NCBI RefSeq assembly: GCF_052078665.1
Contig: NZ_JBQJIK010000006.1
Coordinates: 62,001 to 126,000 of the forward strand
Reading direction: 5' to 3'
Origin: Inquilinus sp052078665
GTDB taxonomy: Bacteria; Pseudomonadota; Alphaproteobacteria; DSM-16000; Inquilinaceae
Length of the DNA: 64,000 nucleotides
Of this stretch, positions 1 to 8,259 are shown one piece after another (position 1 is the first letter of the stretch; each line of letters opens with the position of its first letter). The position numbers were made by a program, and so were the translations under genes. The notes beneath the pieces were generated by a model. The model was not told the origin of the DNA, made no database searches, and saw only the letters and a program-made list of their open reading frames with translations.

Positions 1-187
1 CACCCTGATGGAGGCGGTGCCGGACGACGTGCCGGGCCATTGGCGGGTCCAGTTCGACCTGGCGGTCGACGGCGACGACCCGGTCGAGATGCGGCTGTTC
101 CTCAAGGCCGGCGACCAGGTGGCGTCCGAGACCTGGCTGTTCCAGTACCGCCCCTTCGTGTCGGACGCCCGGCCGGTCGGGAACTGA
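1..187 (+). CDS. Glucan biosynthesis protein C-terminus (OpgG/OpgD-like), partial
   Basis: Only the last 61 codons are present; the gene enters from the left edge and ends at TGA 185-187. The tail contains PVEMRLFLKAGDQVASETWLFQY, read here in two parts (PVEMRLFLKAGD then ETWLFQY). It matches the ending of periplasmic glucan biosynthesis proteins (MdoG/OpgG/OpgD), where a Pro-Val-Glu-x-Arg strand is followed by a Ser-Glu-Thr-Trp-Leu-Tyr strand. These proteins act in the periplasm on osmoregulated beta-glucan backbones. The family call rests on recall of this C-terminal pattern only; OpgG and OpgD cannot be told apart from the fragment. Confidence 0.6.
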   Translation, partial: TLMEAVPDDVPGHWRVQFDLAVDGDDPVEMRLFLKAGDQVASETWLFQYRPFVSDARPVGN

Positions 188-203
188 CGGCGAGGCGGCC
201 GGG

Positions 204-857
204 CTACAGCGCCTGGCCGCTCTCCTTGCCGTCGGGCCACCAGATGCGCCAGTCGCCCTGGCCGACCCGGCAGGCGATGCCGCCGCCGTTGCGCGGGCCG
301 TCCGGCCCCTCGACCGCCTCGACGAACTCGCGGCAGAAGCGGCCGGAGGCGTCGATGAAGGTCGAGACCGGGCGGACCCGGCCGGTCGAGGCGCCGTCGC
401 GCCACGGCGTCTCGACGCCGTTCGGCGCCTGCTCCAGCACCTCGGCCCGCCGGGCCTCGATCGCCGTCTGGGCGGCCAGGCGGACCTGCTCCCCCGTCTC
501 GATCCGGGCGACCCGGTCTTCCAGCCGGTCGATCACGCGCAGCGCGGTCCAGCCGCCGCCGATGACGGCGAGCAGCGCCGCGGCGGCCGCGATCGCCCCG
601 AGCCAGCGGACGGCCGGGCGGCGGCGTCGCGCCGGGATGGCGGACGGACGCGGTGCCAGCAGCCCGGCCAAGGCTAGCGGCAGCGGCTCTTCCACCGGCG
701 GGTGGGCGGCGGCCAGCAGCGCGGCCATCTCGCGTTCGTGCCGCAGCATCTCGGCCAGGGCCGGGTCGCGGGCCAGCGCCGCCTCGACCAGCCGGCGGCG
801 CTCCGTGTCCAGCGTGCCGTCGGCGTATCCGGCGATCCAGTCGGTGTCGATCGTCAT
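204..857 (-). CDS. Membrane anti-sigma factor partnered with the adjacent ECF sigma
   Basis: 217 aa. The N-terminal 60 residues (DWIAGYADGTLDTERRRLVE) are a helical cytoplasmic region of the anti-sigma type, without an obvious His-Cys-Cys zinc motif. One membrane segment follows an Arg-rich stretch at about residues 85-105 (WLGAIAAAAALLAVIGGGW), then a short coiled region and a periplasmic tail with two Cys and several Trp. It lies directly downstream of an ECF sigma gene on the same strand. An in-frame ATG at 869 overlaps the sigma stop as TGATG, but ATG 857 has a perfect GGAGG five bases upstream and was chosen. Expected role: bind and hold the sigma at the membrane until a cell-envelope signal arrives. 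The role is inferred from the gene pair and topology. Confidence 0.75.
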   Translation of the reverse strand: MTIDTDWIAGYADGTLDTERRRLVEAALARDPALAEMLRHEREMAALLAAAHPPVEEPLPLALAGLLAPRPSAIPARRRRPAVRWLGAIAAAAALLAVIGGGWTALRVIDRLEDRVARIETGEQVRLAAQTAIEARRAEVLEQAPNGVETPWRDGASTGRVRPVSTFIDASGRFCREFVEAVEGPDGPRNGGGIACRVGQGDWRIWWPDGKESGQAL

Positions 858-868
858 GGTCGCCTCCA

Positions 869-1402
869 TCACCGTCGGGCCGCCATGGCCATCGCGACCG
901 CCGGGCGCCGCGACAGCAGATGCTGCAGCGCCTGGCGGCCGCGGTGCAGCCGGCTCATCACCGTGCCCACCGGCACGTCCAGCGCGTCGGCCGCGGCGGC
1001 ATAGCTGAGGCCGCCGGCCGAGACCAGCAGCAGCACGCTGCGCTGCTCCTCCGGCAGCCGGTCGATCGCCCGCTGCACCGCCGCCAGCATCAGCGTCGCC
1101 TCGACCTCGGCCTCGGCGTCGCCGCCCGGCAGCGTGTCGGGATCGACCGGTTCGGCCATGTCGCCGCGGCGGCGCCCGGCTCGCAGCCGGTCGAGATGCA
1201 GGTTGTAGGCGATGCGGAAGATCCAGCCCTGCAGGGTGGCGGCCGCGGCGGCCTGGTGCGCCCGCTCCAGCGCCCGCTCGCAGGTGGCCTGCAGCAGGTC
1301 GTCGCCCTCGGGGGCGGAGCCGGCGAGGGCGCGGGTGAAGGCACGCAGCCGCGGCAGCGAGGCCAGCAGCGCCCCCTTCACATGCTCCGCCGGATCGGAC
1401 AT
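869..1402 (-). CDS. ECF (extracytoplasmic function) RNA polymerase sigma factor
   Basis: 177 aa, the usual length for a minimal two-domain ECF sigma. Region 2 is visible in the first 90 residues (DDLLQATCERALER, then GWIFRIAYNLHLDRLRAGRR). Region 4 follows (IDRLPEEQRSVLLLVSAGGL, then LDVPVGTVMSRLHRGRQAL, the DNA-binding helix-turn-helix). ATG 1402 begins MSDPAEHVKG. The reading frame stays open far upstream only because of the high GC, and that part has no sigma similarity. It is followed at once by a membrane anti-sigma gene with TGATG overlap, the classic autoregulated pair. It diverges from the gene for a secreted Gly/Asn-rich protein, which is a natural regulon candidate. The target promoter sequence cannot be read with confidence here. 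Confidence 0.85.
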   Translation of the reverse strand: MSDPAEHVKGALLASLPRLRAFTRALAGSAPEGDDLLQATCERALERAHQAAAAATLQGWIFRIAYNLHLDRLRAGRRRGDMAEPVDPDTLPGGDAEAEVEATLMLAAVQRAIDRLPEEQRSVLLLVSAGGLSYAAAADALDVPVGTVMSRLHRGRQALQHLLSRRPAVAMAMAARR

Positions 1403-1591
1403 TCCACCACCACCCCACTGTTGCGAATCACCCGTCCGCGCCGTTGTATCAACGCGCGACACGACGTCCCGGTCCGGGCGGGATAGCAAAATTTTTGCAC
1501 GATTCCGCGGAATGATCGCGGCGCCTCGGACGTCAGAAATGTGACACGGGCCGTCGCGGCCCGCTTCGACACCACGGTTCCGGAGGTCCCC
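1403..1591. promoter_or_regulatory. Divergent control region with two dyads
   Basis: This 189-base gap lies between the sigma gene (leftward) and the secreted Gly/Asn-rich protein (rightward). It contains an AT-rich dyad GCAAAATTTTTGC (1486-1498, six-base arms around one T) in a very GC-rich setting and a perfect 12-base palindrome ATTCCGCGGAAT (1502-1513). A GGAGG Shine-Dalgarno lies just before ATG 1592. Such spaced dyads suggest a protein-binding region controlling one or both genes. No clear minus 35/minus 10 pair could be assigned. Confidence 0.4.
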
Positions 1592-2449
1592 ATGCGTATC
1601 CGTTCTGCAGCGACGCTGCCCATCGTGGCGGCTTTCGGACTGCTTTACGCCACCGCGGCGAGCGCCGCCGCCTGGGGGGATCTCAAGGACGTCTCCAAGC
1701 CGCAATTCATCACCATCAAGGACAATGGCGGCGGGAATGGTGGTGGCAATGGCGGAGGGAACGGCGGCGGGAATGGCGGCGGGAATGGCGGCGGGAACGG
1801 CAACGGCGGTGGGAACGGCAACGGGGGCGATAAAGGCGGAAACAGCGGCAACGGCAACGCCGGCGGGAAGGCCAGCGGCAGCGGCGTCGGCAGCTCGGCG
1901 GATGACGACGACAGCCCCGGCAACAGCGGCAAGATCAGGGGCACCCGCGGCGGAACCAGCGTCGGCAGCGCCGACGATGACACGGATGCTCCCGGCAACA
2001 GCGGCAAGGCCAGGGGCAAAGCCAAGGCCGACACCATCTCGCTCGACGACGACACCACCGCCGCGCTGATCGGCTCCGGCTGGTCGCCGACGGTCGGCAA
2101 CGGGACGTTCCGCAACCACGGCGCGCGCGTCTCCGCCCTGGTCGGGCTGGCCAAGGAGCTCGGCTACGGCGCCAATGTCGGCGCCATGCAGGCCAATTTC
2201 GGCACGCCGCAGGAGACGGGCATCCGCGACCTGCAGGAGCGGATCGCCGATCTCAAGGCCGATCCGCTGGCGGATCCGCACCTGATCGACGCGCTCGAGG
2301 CCGATCTCGCCGACAAGATCCAGGAGGTCAAGCCCGGCACCGGCCCGGCCGGCGACTGGGAGACCACCAATCTGGACGTCGACGGCAACGGCGTGGTCGA
2401 CGACCACGACCTGGCGCTCGCCCGCGAAGGCTTCCGCCCGTTCGACTGA
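1592..2449 (+). CDS. Secreted Gly/Asn-repeat protein with one dockerin-like calcium loop
   Basis: 285 aa. The start ATG 1592 has GGAGG at a good distance and gives a Sec signal peptide ending ATAASAA/AWG near residue 26. Residues about 47-85 are a run of Gly-Gly-Gly-Asn units, followed by two near-copies of an acidic module (DDDDSPGNSGKIRG and DDDTDAPGNSGKARG). The second half is a helical domain (ALVGLAKELGYGANVGAMQA). The C-terminus holds a single loop DVDGNGVVDDHDLALAREG, which matches a dockerin type I or EF-hand-like calcium site (Asp-x-Asp-Gly-Asn-Gly-x-Val-Asp). Dockerins normally carry two such repeats, so this is half a domain. It diverges from the ECF sigma/anti-sigma pair. The function is unknown; an extracellular or surface role is inferred from the signal peptide. 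Confidence 0.7.
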   Translation: MRIRSAATLPIVAAFGLLYATAASAAAWGDLKDVSKPQFITIKDNGGGNGGGNGGGNGGGNGGGNGGGNGNGGGNGNGGDKGGNSGNGNAGGKASGSGVGSSADDDDSPGNSGKIRGTRGGTSVGSADDDTDAPGNSGKARGKAKADTISLDDDTTAALIGSGWSPTVGNGTFRNHGARVSALVGLAKELGYGANVGAMQANFGTPQETGIRDLQERIADLKADPLADPHLIDALEADLADKIQEVKPGTGPAGDWETTNLDVDGNGVVDDHDLALAREGFRPFD

Positions 2450-2518
2450 CGATCCCGGCCGAATTCGCCGCCGGCATGGCCTCGCCGTGCCGGCGGTTCT
2501 GTTTGGCCTGTGGCTCAA

Positions 2519-2830
2519 TCAGTCGAACCGCAGCGGGATGTTGATGGTGATGCCCGGGGCCGGGGCATAGTAGTAGGGCGGCGGCTCGACATAGACCGGC
2601 GCCGGCCGGCGATAGTAATAGGGCCGCCCGTAATAGCCGCCATACGGCCGCTCATAGATGACGACCGGCGGCCGCGGCCGCGCATAGTGGTAGCCATGGC
2701 CGTGATGGGACCGGGCCCAGGGTGGCCCGCCGCCATGCCAGGGCTTGTGATGGGCCAGGGCCGGCCCGGCGGTGGCCAGCACCGCCAGGGCGGTCAATGC
2801 CGGCACGAGGATTCGTCGTCGGATGCTCAT
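2519..2830 (-). CDS. Small secreted His/Pro/Tyr/Gly-rich protein
   Basis: 103 aa from ATG 2830. The Sec signal peptide (MSIRRRILVPALTALAVLA) ends with GPALA/HHK. The mature part is low complexity: His and Gly near the start (HHKPWHGGG), then Tyr/Arg/Pro (YGGYYGRPYYYRRPAPVY), ending in PGITINIPLRFD. The His-rich start could bind metal, but this is inference. Similar small secreted Tyr/Pro-rich proteins with a final hydrophobic strand are common in Alphaproteobacteria as unassigned genes. It is convergent with the Gly/Asn-rich gene; 69 bases separate the two stops. The ORF also allows an earlier start at 2872, which would add 14 residues before the signal peptide. Confidence 0.6.
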   Translation of the reverse strand: MSIRRRILVPALTALAVLATAGPALAHHKPWHGGGPPWARSHHGHGYHYARPRPPVVIYERPYGGYYGRPYYYRRPAPVYVEPPPYYYAPAPGITINIPLRFD

Positions 2831-2916
2831 CTCGATCAATCCCCTTCTCCGGGCGCCCGTCGAGACGGACACCCCTCAGACCAGGGACGATCGAGCCGCG
2901 CGCTTTATTCCATCGA

Positions 2917-3705
2917 TCAGGCGGCGAAGGCGGGGTCCTGCCGCATCAACTGGCGCTTGACGCTCTCGAGATGCATCCGGGCGCTCTCGGCGTCGCCCTC
3001 GCGCATCTGCTGGTAGGTCCGGCGGGCGATCTCGGCTGGCACCGGGCGCAGCGTGCGGCCCGTGCTCAGCGCCTTGACCTGCACCTCGGCCGCGCGCTCG
3101 AGGTAGTACAGGTCGTCCCAGGCCTCGGCGATGGTCGGGCCGCACACCATCACGCCGTGGTTGCGCAGGAACACGATGTCGGCGTCGCCCAGCGTCGCGG
3201 CGATGCGGTCGCCCTCGGCCTCGTCCAGCGCCAGGCCGTTATAGGCATCGTCGACCGCGGTGCGGCCGTAGAATTTCAGCGCCGACTGCCCGGCCCAGAC
3301 CAGCGGCTGGCCCTCCACCATGCTCAGCGCCGTGGCGTTCGGCATATGGGTGTGGAAGGCGGCCCGCACCCGCGGCACCTGCTTGTGCAGCCGGGCATGG
3401 ATGTAGAAGGCGGTCGCCTCCGGCTTGCCGTCGCCGTCGATGACGTTGCCGTGGAAGTCGCAGACCAGCAGGCTGGAGGCCGTGACCTCGGCGAAGGCCA
3501 GGCCGTAGGGGTTGACCAGGAACAGGTCGTCGCGGCCGGGCACCATCGCCGAGAAATGGTTGCAGATGCCTTCCTCCAGCCCCAGCCGCGCGGCCATGCG
3601 GAAGCAGGCGGCCAGGTCGATCCGGGCCTGGCGCAGCGCCGCCCAGTCGATCTCGCCGATATTCGACAGCCGGGACGGGTCGGCGGCTTGCAGCTCATGG
3701 GCCAT
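2917..3705 (-). CDS. Class II aldolase/adducin family protein
   Basis: 262 aa from ATG 3705 (MAHELQAADPS). It carries the class II aldolase/adducin fold with zinc ligands in AFHTHMPNATAL (His-x-His) and a third in FLRNHGVMVCGPT. GICNHFSAMVPG is the substrate and phosphate loop seen in this family, and FYIHARLHKQ gives the helix before the metal site. Members cleave or epimerise sugar phosphates or related hydroxy acids; which substrate applies here cannot be told. It diverges from an AraC-type regulator 130 bases away, which may control it. An upstream in-frame extension to 3963 overlaps that regulator and is not supported. Confidence 0.8.
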   Translation of the reverse strand: MAHELQAADPSRLSNIGEIDWAALRQARIDLAACFRMAARLGLEEGICNHFSAMVPGRDDLFLVNPYGLAFAEVTASSLLVCDFHGNVIDGDGKPEATAFYIHARLHKQVPRVRAAFHTHMPNATALSMVEGQPLVWAGQSALKFYGRTAVDDAYNGLALDEAEGDRIAATLGDADIVFLRNHGVMVCGPTIAEAWDDLYYLERAAEVQVKALSTGRTLRPVPAEIARRTYQQMREGDAESARMHLESVKRQLMRQDPAFAA

Positions 3706-3835
3706 GGCGAGGTCGTCCTGTGCAGGCAGCGGGAAGATGGCGCATCCTTCAACAGCCGGCCCGGAGGCGCAATCGCGATCAAACAAGCGGCGTCCGCCGT
3801 CGGCACAGTGCCGGCGAACGCTGCGGGAGAGGGGC

Positions 3836-4669
3836 ATGGGCGCGGTCCAGCGGGCGGTCTGGTTCATCGAGAACCGGTTCTCGGCGGAGGTCACGCTCGA
3901 CGCGATCGCCGAGGCCGCCGGCGTGTCCCGGTTCCATCTGTGCCGGCTGTTCGGCGTCGCCACCGGCCGGTCGGTGATGCGCTATGTCCGCGGCCGCCGC
4001 CTGACCGAGGCGGCGCGGGTGCTGGCGGCCGGCGCCACCGACATCCTGGCGGTGGCGCTCGACGCCGGCTACGGCTCCCACGAGGCGTTCACCCGGGCCT
4101 TTCGCGACCAGTTCGGCCTGACGCCGGAGCTGGTGCGCGGCCAGGGCCATGTCGACAACCTCGCGCTGGTGGAGCCGATCCGGATGGACGAATCGCTGAT
4201 CATCGACCTCGATGCCCCCCGCTTCGAGACCGGCAAGACCCTGCTCGTGGCCGGGCTGGGCGGCCGCTACACCTTCGAGACCAACGAAGGCATTCCGGCG
4301 CTGTGGCAGCGCTTCGGGCCGCAGATCGGCCATGTGCCGAACGAGATCGGCGGCGCCGCCTACGGCGTCTGCTGCTGTGCCGACGACGCCGGCAATTTCG
4401 ACTATATCGCCGGGGTCGAGGTCGCCAGCTTCGACGAGCTGCCGGCGGAGTTCGCCCGGGTGCGCATCCCGGCCCAGCGTTACGCGGTGTTCAGCCACCG
4501 CGGCCACATCTCGCGGATCCGGGCGACGCATTACACGATCTGGACCCGCTGGCTGCCGGGCTCCGGCCACGCCTTCGCCGACGCGCCGAGCTTCGAGCGC
4601 TACAGCGCGGATTTCGATCCCTGGACCGGCACCGGCCTGGTCGAGATCTGGATGCCGGTCAGGAGCTGA
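3836..4669 (+). CDS. AraC-family regulator with GyrI-like effector domain
   Basis: 277 aa, start ATG 3836 behind GAGAGGGGC. The N-terminal 100 residues are an AraC double helix-turn-helix (DAIAEAAGVSRFHLCRLF; VALDAGYGSHEAFTRAFRDQ). The C-terminal 150 residues form a GyrI-like/SOUL-type small-molecule domain with the recurring pattern RYAVFSHRGHISRI and FERYSADFDP...GLVEIWMPV. This is the Rob/SoxS-GyrI architecture used to sense drugs or small lipophilic compounds. It is divergent from the class II aldolase gene and convergent, with an 11-base overlap, with the LuxR gene to its right. Confidence 0.85.
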   Translation: MGAVQRAVWFIENRFSAEVTLDAIAEAAGVSRFHLCRLFGVATGRSVMRYVRGRRLTEAARVLAAGATDILAVALDAGYGSHEAFTRAFRDQFGLTPELVRGQGHVDNLALVEPIRMDESLIIDLDAPRFETGKTLLVAGLGGRYTFETNEGIPALWQRFGPQIGHVPNEIGGAAYGVCCCADDAGNFDYIAGVEVASFDELPAEFARVRIPAQRYAVFSHRGHISRIRATHYTIWTRWLPGSGHAFADAPSFERYSADFDPWTGTGLVEIWMPVRS

Positions 4670-5444
4670 CCCGCGCGGCCCGGGCCGGGGCACGCTGGCC
4701 GCGCCCCGACGTCGGGACGCCGGCGGCCGGCGCCAGCCGGTCGCACTGCATCAGCAGCCGGACCAGCTCGGCCTGGCGGCGGGTGCCGGTCTTCTCGAAG
4801 ATCCGGGTCAGATGGGTCCGCGCCGTGGTCGGGGCGATCGACAGGCGCTCGGCCACCGCCTGCATCCCGTCGCCGCGGCTGATCTCGGCGGCGAACACCG
4901 CCTCGGCCGCGGTCAGGCCGAACAGCTCCTGCAGCAGGGCCGGCGACGGCGTGCCGGCGATGTCGGGATCCATCACGAACAGGGCCACGCAGGGCGCCGC
5001 GCCGCCGCGCACCGGGATCACGGTCACCAGCAGCGGCGGCGCTCCCGACGGCCGCGACAGCCGCAGCCGCGCTCCCCCCGCCGCGGCCGTGGCGATGGCC
5101 TGCCGCAGCCGGCCGGTCTCCTCCGGAATGGCGGTGGTGATGCCGAACGGCGTGGCGTACAGCCCGTCCGCCCGCGCCACGATCGTCCCGGCGCGGCGGT
5201 TCAGCCGGATCGGCCGGGCCGTCGCATCCGCGATGATCACGCCGAGGTCGAGCCAGTCCAGCAGATCCTCGATGCCGCTGTCCCCGTCCTCGCGGCGCCG
5301 GGAGGCAGCAGCCTCCCCCTCATCGTCGTCCTGGTCCGCCGCCAGGGCCTCCGCGCCGATCGCCCGGGTCGAGAGGACGGCGGCCAGGCCGGCATTCATC
5401 GTCAGGGAATAGTCGAGATCCGCAGCGCTATCGATGCCCGCCAT
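4659..5444 (-). CDS. LuxR-type transcriptional regulator
   Basis: 261 aa from ATG 5444 (MAGIDSAADLDYS). A PAS-like middle region (LDLGVIIADATARPIRLNRRA) is followed by a LuxR helix-turn-helix near the C-terminus (FGLTAAEAVFAAEISRG, then RLSIAPTTARTHLTRIFEKT), the usual Leu-Thr-x-x-Glu-Ala start and Val/Thr-Arg-Thr-His-Leu recognition helix. A longer start (GTG/ATG up to 5570) is possible but the added segment is Arg/Gly-rich and unlike the family. Its last 11 bases overlap the convergent AraC gene. The next gene upstream on the same strand is a large LuxR-type ATPase, so this region is rich in regulators. Confidence 0.75.
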   Translation of the reverse strand: MAGIDSAADLDYSLTMNAGLAAVLSTRAIGAEALAADQDDDEGEAAASRRREDGDSGIEDLLDWLDLGVIIADATARPIRLNRRAGTIVARADGLYATPFGITTAIPEETGRLRQAIATAAAGGARLRLSRPSGAPPLLVTVIPVRGGAAPCVALFVMDPDIAGTPSPALLQELFGLTAAEAVFAAEISRGDGMQAVAERLSIAPTTARTHLTRIFEKTGTRRQAELVRLLMQCDRLAPAAGVPTSGRGQRAPARAARVSS

Positions 5445-5589
5445 GACCTGTGCCTCTTTGTGCTCGACGCGTTGTCCGCCCTGCGTCGAGGTCCGGCATG
5501 GTTCGGGGGCGGCGCCGTGAGAGACACCGTAGGCGCCGTGCTGTGGCCGCGCTTCGGTGCGCCTGCCCAATTTTCGCGGCGGAGGCTAC

Positions 5590-8259
5590 CTAGTTTTCGC
5601 CGGCGGAGAGCAGCCAGGGCTCGCTGTGCAGGCGCAGGACGACATCCATCCGGCTGCTGGCGTTCAGCTTGCCCAGCACCGCCGAGACATGGTGCTCGAC
5701 CGTGCGGGGCGACCGCACCAGCCGGCGGGCGATGTCCTGGTTGCCCATGCCCTGGGCCAGCAAGCGCAGCACCTGCAGCTCGCGCTGGGTCAGGCCGAGC
5801 GGGTGGCGGCGGGCGGCGGCGTAGGGGCCGCGGCGCGCCCTGGGCAGCTGGTCGGCCACGCCCAGGCGCTGCGCGGTCCGGCGGGCCAGCTGGGCGGCGG
5901 GCCGGGCCTCGATCTCCTCCAGCATCGCCACGGCCCGGGCCAGGGTCAGCCCGGCCTCGCTGCCGCGGAGCTGGGTCAGGGCCAGCGCCGCCTCATAGGG
6001 CAGGCCGAGCCGCGTCCATTCCGCCGCGGCCGCCGCCGGATCGCCGGCCAGCTCGGCCGCCCGCGGCGCCGGGGCCCGCTTCGTCGCCGGCGGCAGGGGC
6101 GCCGTCATCTCGCAGCGCCGCCACCACACCGCCAGCTCGCCCAGCGCCCAGGGGTCGAAGCTGTCGAGATCCATCGCCGCCACGGCCGCCAGCGGCTCGC
6201 GGGCGGCATCGAGATCGCCGGCCAGCCACGCCGCCTCGGCCAGGGCGAAGCGCACCGGCGCGATCAAATGCAGGTCGCCGGTCTCCAGCGCATGCCGCAG
6301 CGCCTGCTGCAGCAGGGCCGGGGCGTCCGCGTCGCCCAGGCGCGTCCGCACCCGGCCCAGCACGATCAGCGCGGGCAGGCGGATCGTTGGCGCCAGCAGG
6401 TCCAGGCCGACCACCCCGCCGGCGATCGATTCGGCCTCGCGGAACCGGCCCTGCTCCAGGCGCAGCCGGGCCTGCCAGCCGACCTGGTAATGGGTCCAGG
6501 CATCCAGATCGTGCCGGGTCTCGAAGGCAATGCCCTCGGCCAGCACCCGCTCGGCCAGGGCGAAATCCTTGAACACCACCGCATACTCGGCGAGGTTCAT
6601 GTAGGCCCGGGCGGCGTGCTCGTGGAAGCCGTGCTCCAGGGCCAGGGCGAGGCTCTCCTCCATCATCTCCAGCCCGCCCGGCCGATCGACGAACAGCAGC
6701 GCGGTGGCGACGTTGTTGAGCGCGTGCACCCGGGTCTCGACATCGCCCAGCCGGTCGGCCAGCGCGATCGCCCGCTCGCCCCACTCGACCGCCTCGTCGA
6801 CATGACTCTGCTGCATGTGCAGCTGCGAGCGCACGCTGCAGGCCATCGCCAGCTCCGGCCCGGGCGGCAGGCGCTCCAGCTCGCGCAGCGCCTCGTCGAC
6901 GCAGTCGCCGGCCTGCCGCACCTCGCCGCGCGACCACAGCAGCCGCGCCAGCGCCCGCAGGTTCAGGCCGACCTTGTCCATGCGGCCCAGCTCGCGCCAC
7001 AGCGCGATGGCGTGCTGCCGGGCCTCGATCACCGTGTCGTCGATGCGCAGCGCCAGCCCGGCCTCGTTGGCCCAGTCCTCGTGCAGCTGCGCCGCCACCG
7101 CCTTCGGCGCCTCGCCGGCATAGCGCAGGGCGGTCGCCAGATGCGCGGCGGCCTGGTGATGGGCGCCGAGGCGCGAGGCCTGGGCCGCGGCCTGCGGCGC
7201 CAGATCCAGCACCCGGGCGCCGTCATCCGCGGCGGCGGCATGGTGCACCTGGCGCGGCAGCAGCGCGCCGGCCAGCGCGGTCGGGGCATAGGCCATCGCC
7301 GCCTCGACCCGGGCATGCAGCGCCTGCTGCACCGCCGGCGACAGCTGGTCCAGCGTGGCCAGCCGCGCCAGCTCGTGGCGGAAGCCGACGGCGCCCTGGC
7401 CGTCGCGCAGCAGCATGCCGCGGCCGATGCAGCGGTCGACCGCGGCGTCGGCCCTGGCGCCCAGCAGGGTCCGCGCCAGCCAGGGTTCGACGCTGCCGGG
7501 CACGATGCTGATCGTCTCCAGCGCCTCGCGCTCCTCCGGCGCCAGCCGCGACAGCCGCGACCACACCGCGTCGCGGATCGAGGCCGGGATATTCCCCGGG
7601 ATGCCGGCCGGCGCGGCGTCCTGGCTGGCCAGCAGCTCGGTGACGAAGAACGGGTTGCCGGCGGTGATCCGGTGCAGCTCGGCGGCGGAGCGGCCGGCCT
7701 GCCGCGCCAGGGCGGCGACCGCCTCGGGCGACAGCGGCTGCATGGCGAGGCGGACGGCCGTGGCCGGCAGGTCGCCCAGCACCTGCCGCAGCGGGTGGTC
7801 GGGCCCGACCTCGTCGCTGCGGTAGCTCAGCACCAGCAGGACCCGCAGCACCGGCATGCGGCGGCCGAGATACTTCATCAGGTCGAGCGTCGCATTGTCG
7901 GCCCAATGCACGTCCTCGAACACCAGGACGGCGGTCTCGGGCAGCTCCTGCAGGGTGTTTAGCAAGGCTGGGAACAGCCGCTCTGGCGCCGCCGTCTGGT
8001 CCAGCAGCGCCGCCATCCGGGCCCCGAGGGCGTGCGCCATGTCCTGCAGCGGGCCCAGCGCGCGCGGCGTGAACAGCGCCTCGGACCCGCCCCACAGCAC
8101 CCGGTGGCCGGGGCCCAGGCGGCGGGTGAACTCCTGCAGCAGCGCGGTCTTGCCGATCCCGGCCTCGCCGCCGAGCACGATGGTGCCGCCATGGCCCTCC
8201 GCGGCGCGCCGGGCCAGGTCGATCAATCGGTCAAGCGGCTCTTCGCGCTCGATCAGCAT
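5590..8259 (-). CDS. Large ATP-binding LuxR regulator (LAL/MalT-like STAND ATPase)
   Basis: 889 aa. The N-terminus has a P-loop NTPase with Walker A GGEAGIGKTALL (about residues 30-41) and Walker B VLVFEDVHWAD (about 112-122), followed by the sensor region. The long middle is helical, TPR-like repeats (LALRIDDTVIEARQHAIALW; ACSVRSQLHMQQSHVDEAV). The C-terminal 70 residues are a LuxR helix-turn-helix (LGLTQRELQVLRLLAQGMGN, then SPRTVEHHVSAVLGKL). These signal-transduction ATPases bind an inducer through the TPR region and activate transcription upon ATP-dependent assembly. The inducer and targets are unknown. The start codon is ATG 8259 (MLIEREEPLDRL), immediately before the ATPase fold, as expected for the family. 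Confidence 0.88.
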   Translation of the reverse strand: MLIEREEPLDRLIDLARRAAEGHGGTIVLGGEAGIGKTALLQEFTRRLGPGHRVLWGGSEALFTPRALGPLQDMAHALGARMAALLDQTAAPERLFPALLNTLQELPETAVLVFEDVHWADNATLDLMKYLGRRMPVLRVLLVLSYRSDEVGPDHPLRQVLGDLPATAVRLAMQPLSPEAVAALARQAGRSAAELHRITAGNPFFVTELLASQDAAPAGIPGNIPASIRDAVWSRLSRLAPEEREALETISIVPGSVEPWLARTLLGARADAAVDRCIGRGMLLRDGQGAVGFRHELARLATLDQLSPAVQQALHARVEAAMAYAPTALAGALLPRQVHHAAAADDGARVLDLAPQAAAQASRLGAHHQAAAHLATALRYAGEAPKAVAAQLHEDWANEAGLALRIDDTVIEARQHAIALWRELGRMDKVGLNLRALARLLWSRGEVRQAGDCVDEALRELERLPPGPELAMACSVRSQLHMQQSHVDEAVEWGERAIALADRLGDVETRVHALNNVATALLFVDRPGGLEMMEESLALALEHGFHEHAARAYMNLAEYAVVFKDFALAERVLAEGIAFETRHDLDAWTHYQVGWQARLRLEQGRFREAESIAGGVVGLDLLAPTIRLPALIVLGRVRTRLGDADAPALLQQALRHALETGDLHLIAPVRFALAEAAWLAGDLDAAREPLAAVAAMDLDSFDPWALGELAVWWRRCEMTAPLPPATKRAPAPRAAELAGDPAAAAAEWTRLGLPYEAALALTQLRGSEAGLTLARAVAMLEEIEARPAAQLARRTAQRLGVADQLPRARRGPYAAARRHPLGLTQRELQVLRLLAQGMGNQDIARRLVRSPRTVEHHVSAVLGKLNASSRMDVVLRLHSEPWLLSAGEN

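Noticed and set aside
1727..1850. Regular GGCGGGAAT units considered as CRISPR or satellite DNA
   Set aside because: They are 12-base codon repeats for Gly-Gly-Gly-Asn inside a reading frame, without spacers.
869..2518. 549-codon frame suggesting a sigma factor with a long N-terminal extension
   Set aside because: The upstream part is antisense to the Gly/Asn-rich gene and reads as Ala/Val/Pro repeats; the sigma homology begins at 1402.
5557..7962. Long open frame on the plus strand antisense to the LAL regulator
   Set aside because: Composition is Arg/Gln/Gly/His-rich with no domain; the minus-strand frame has Walker and LuxR motifs. A GC-driven shadow.
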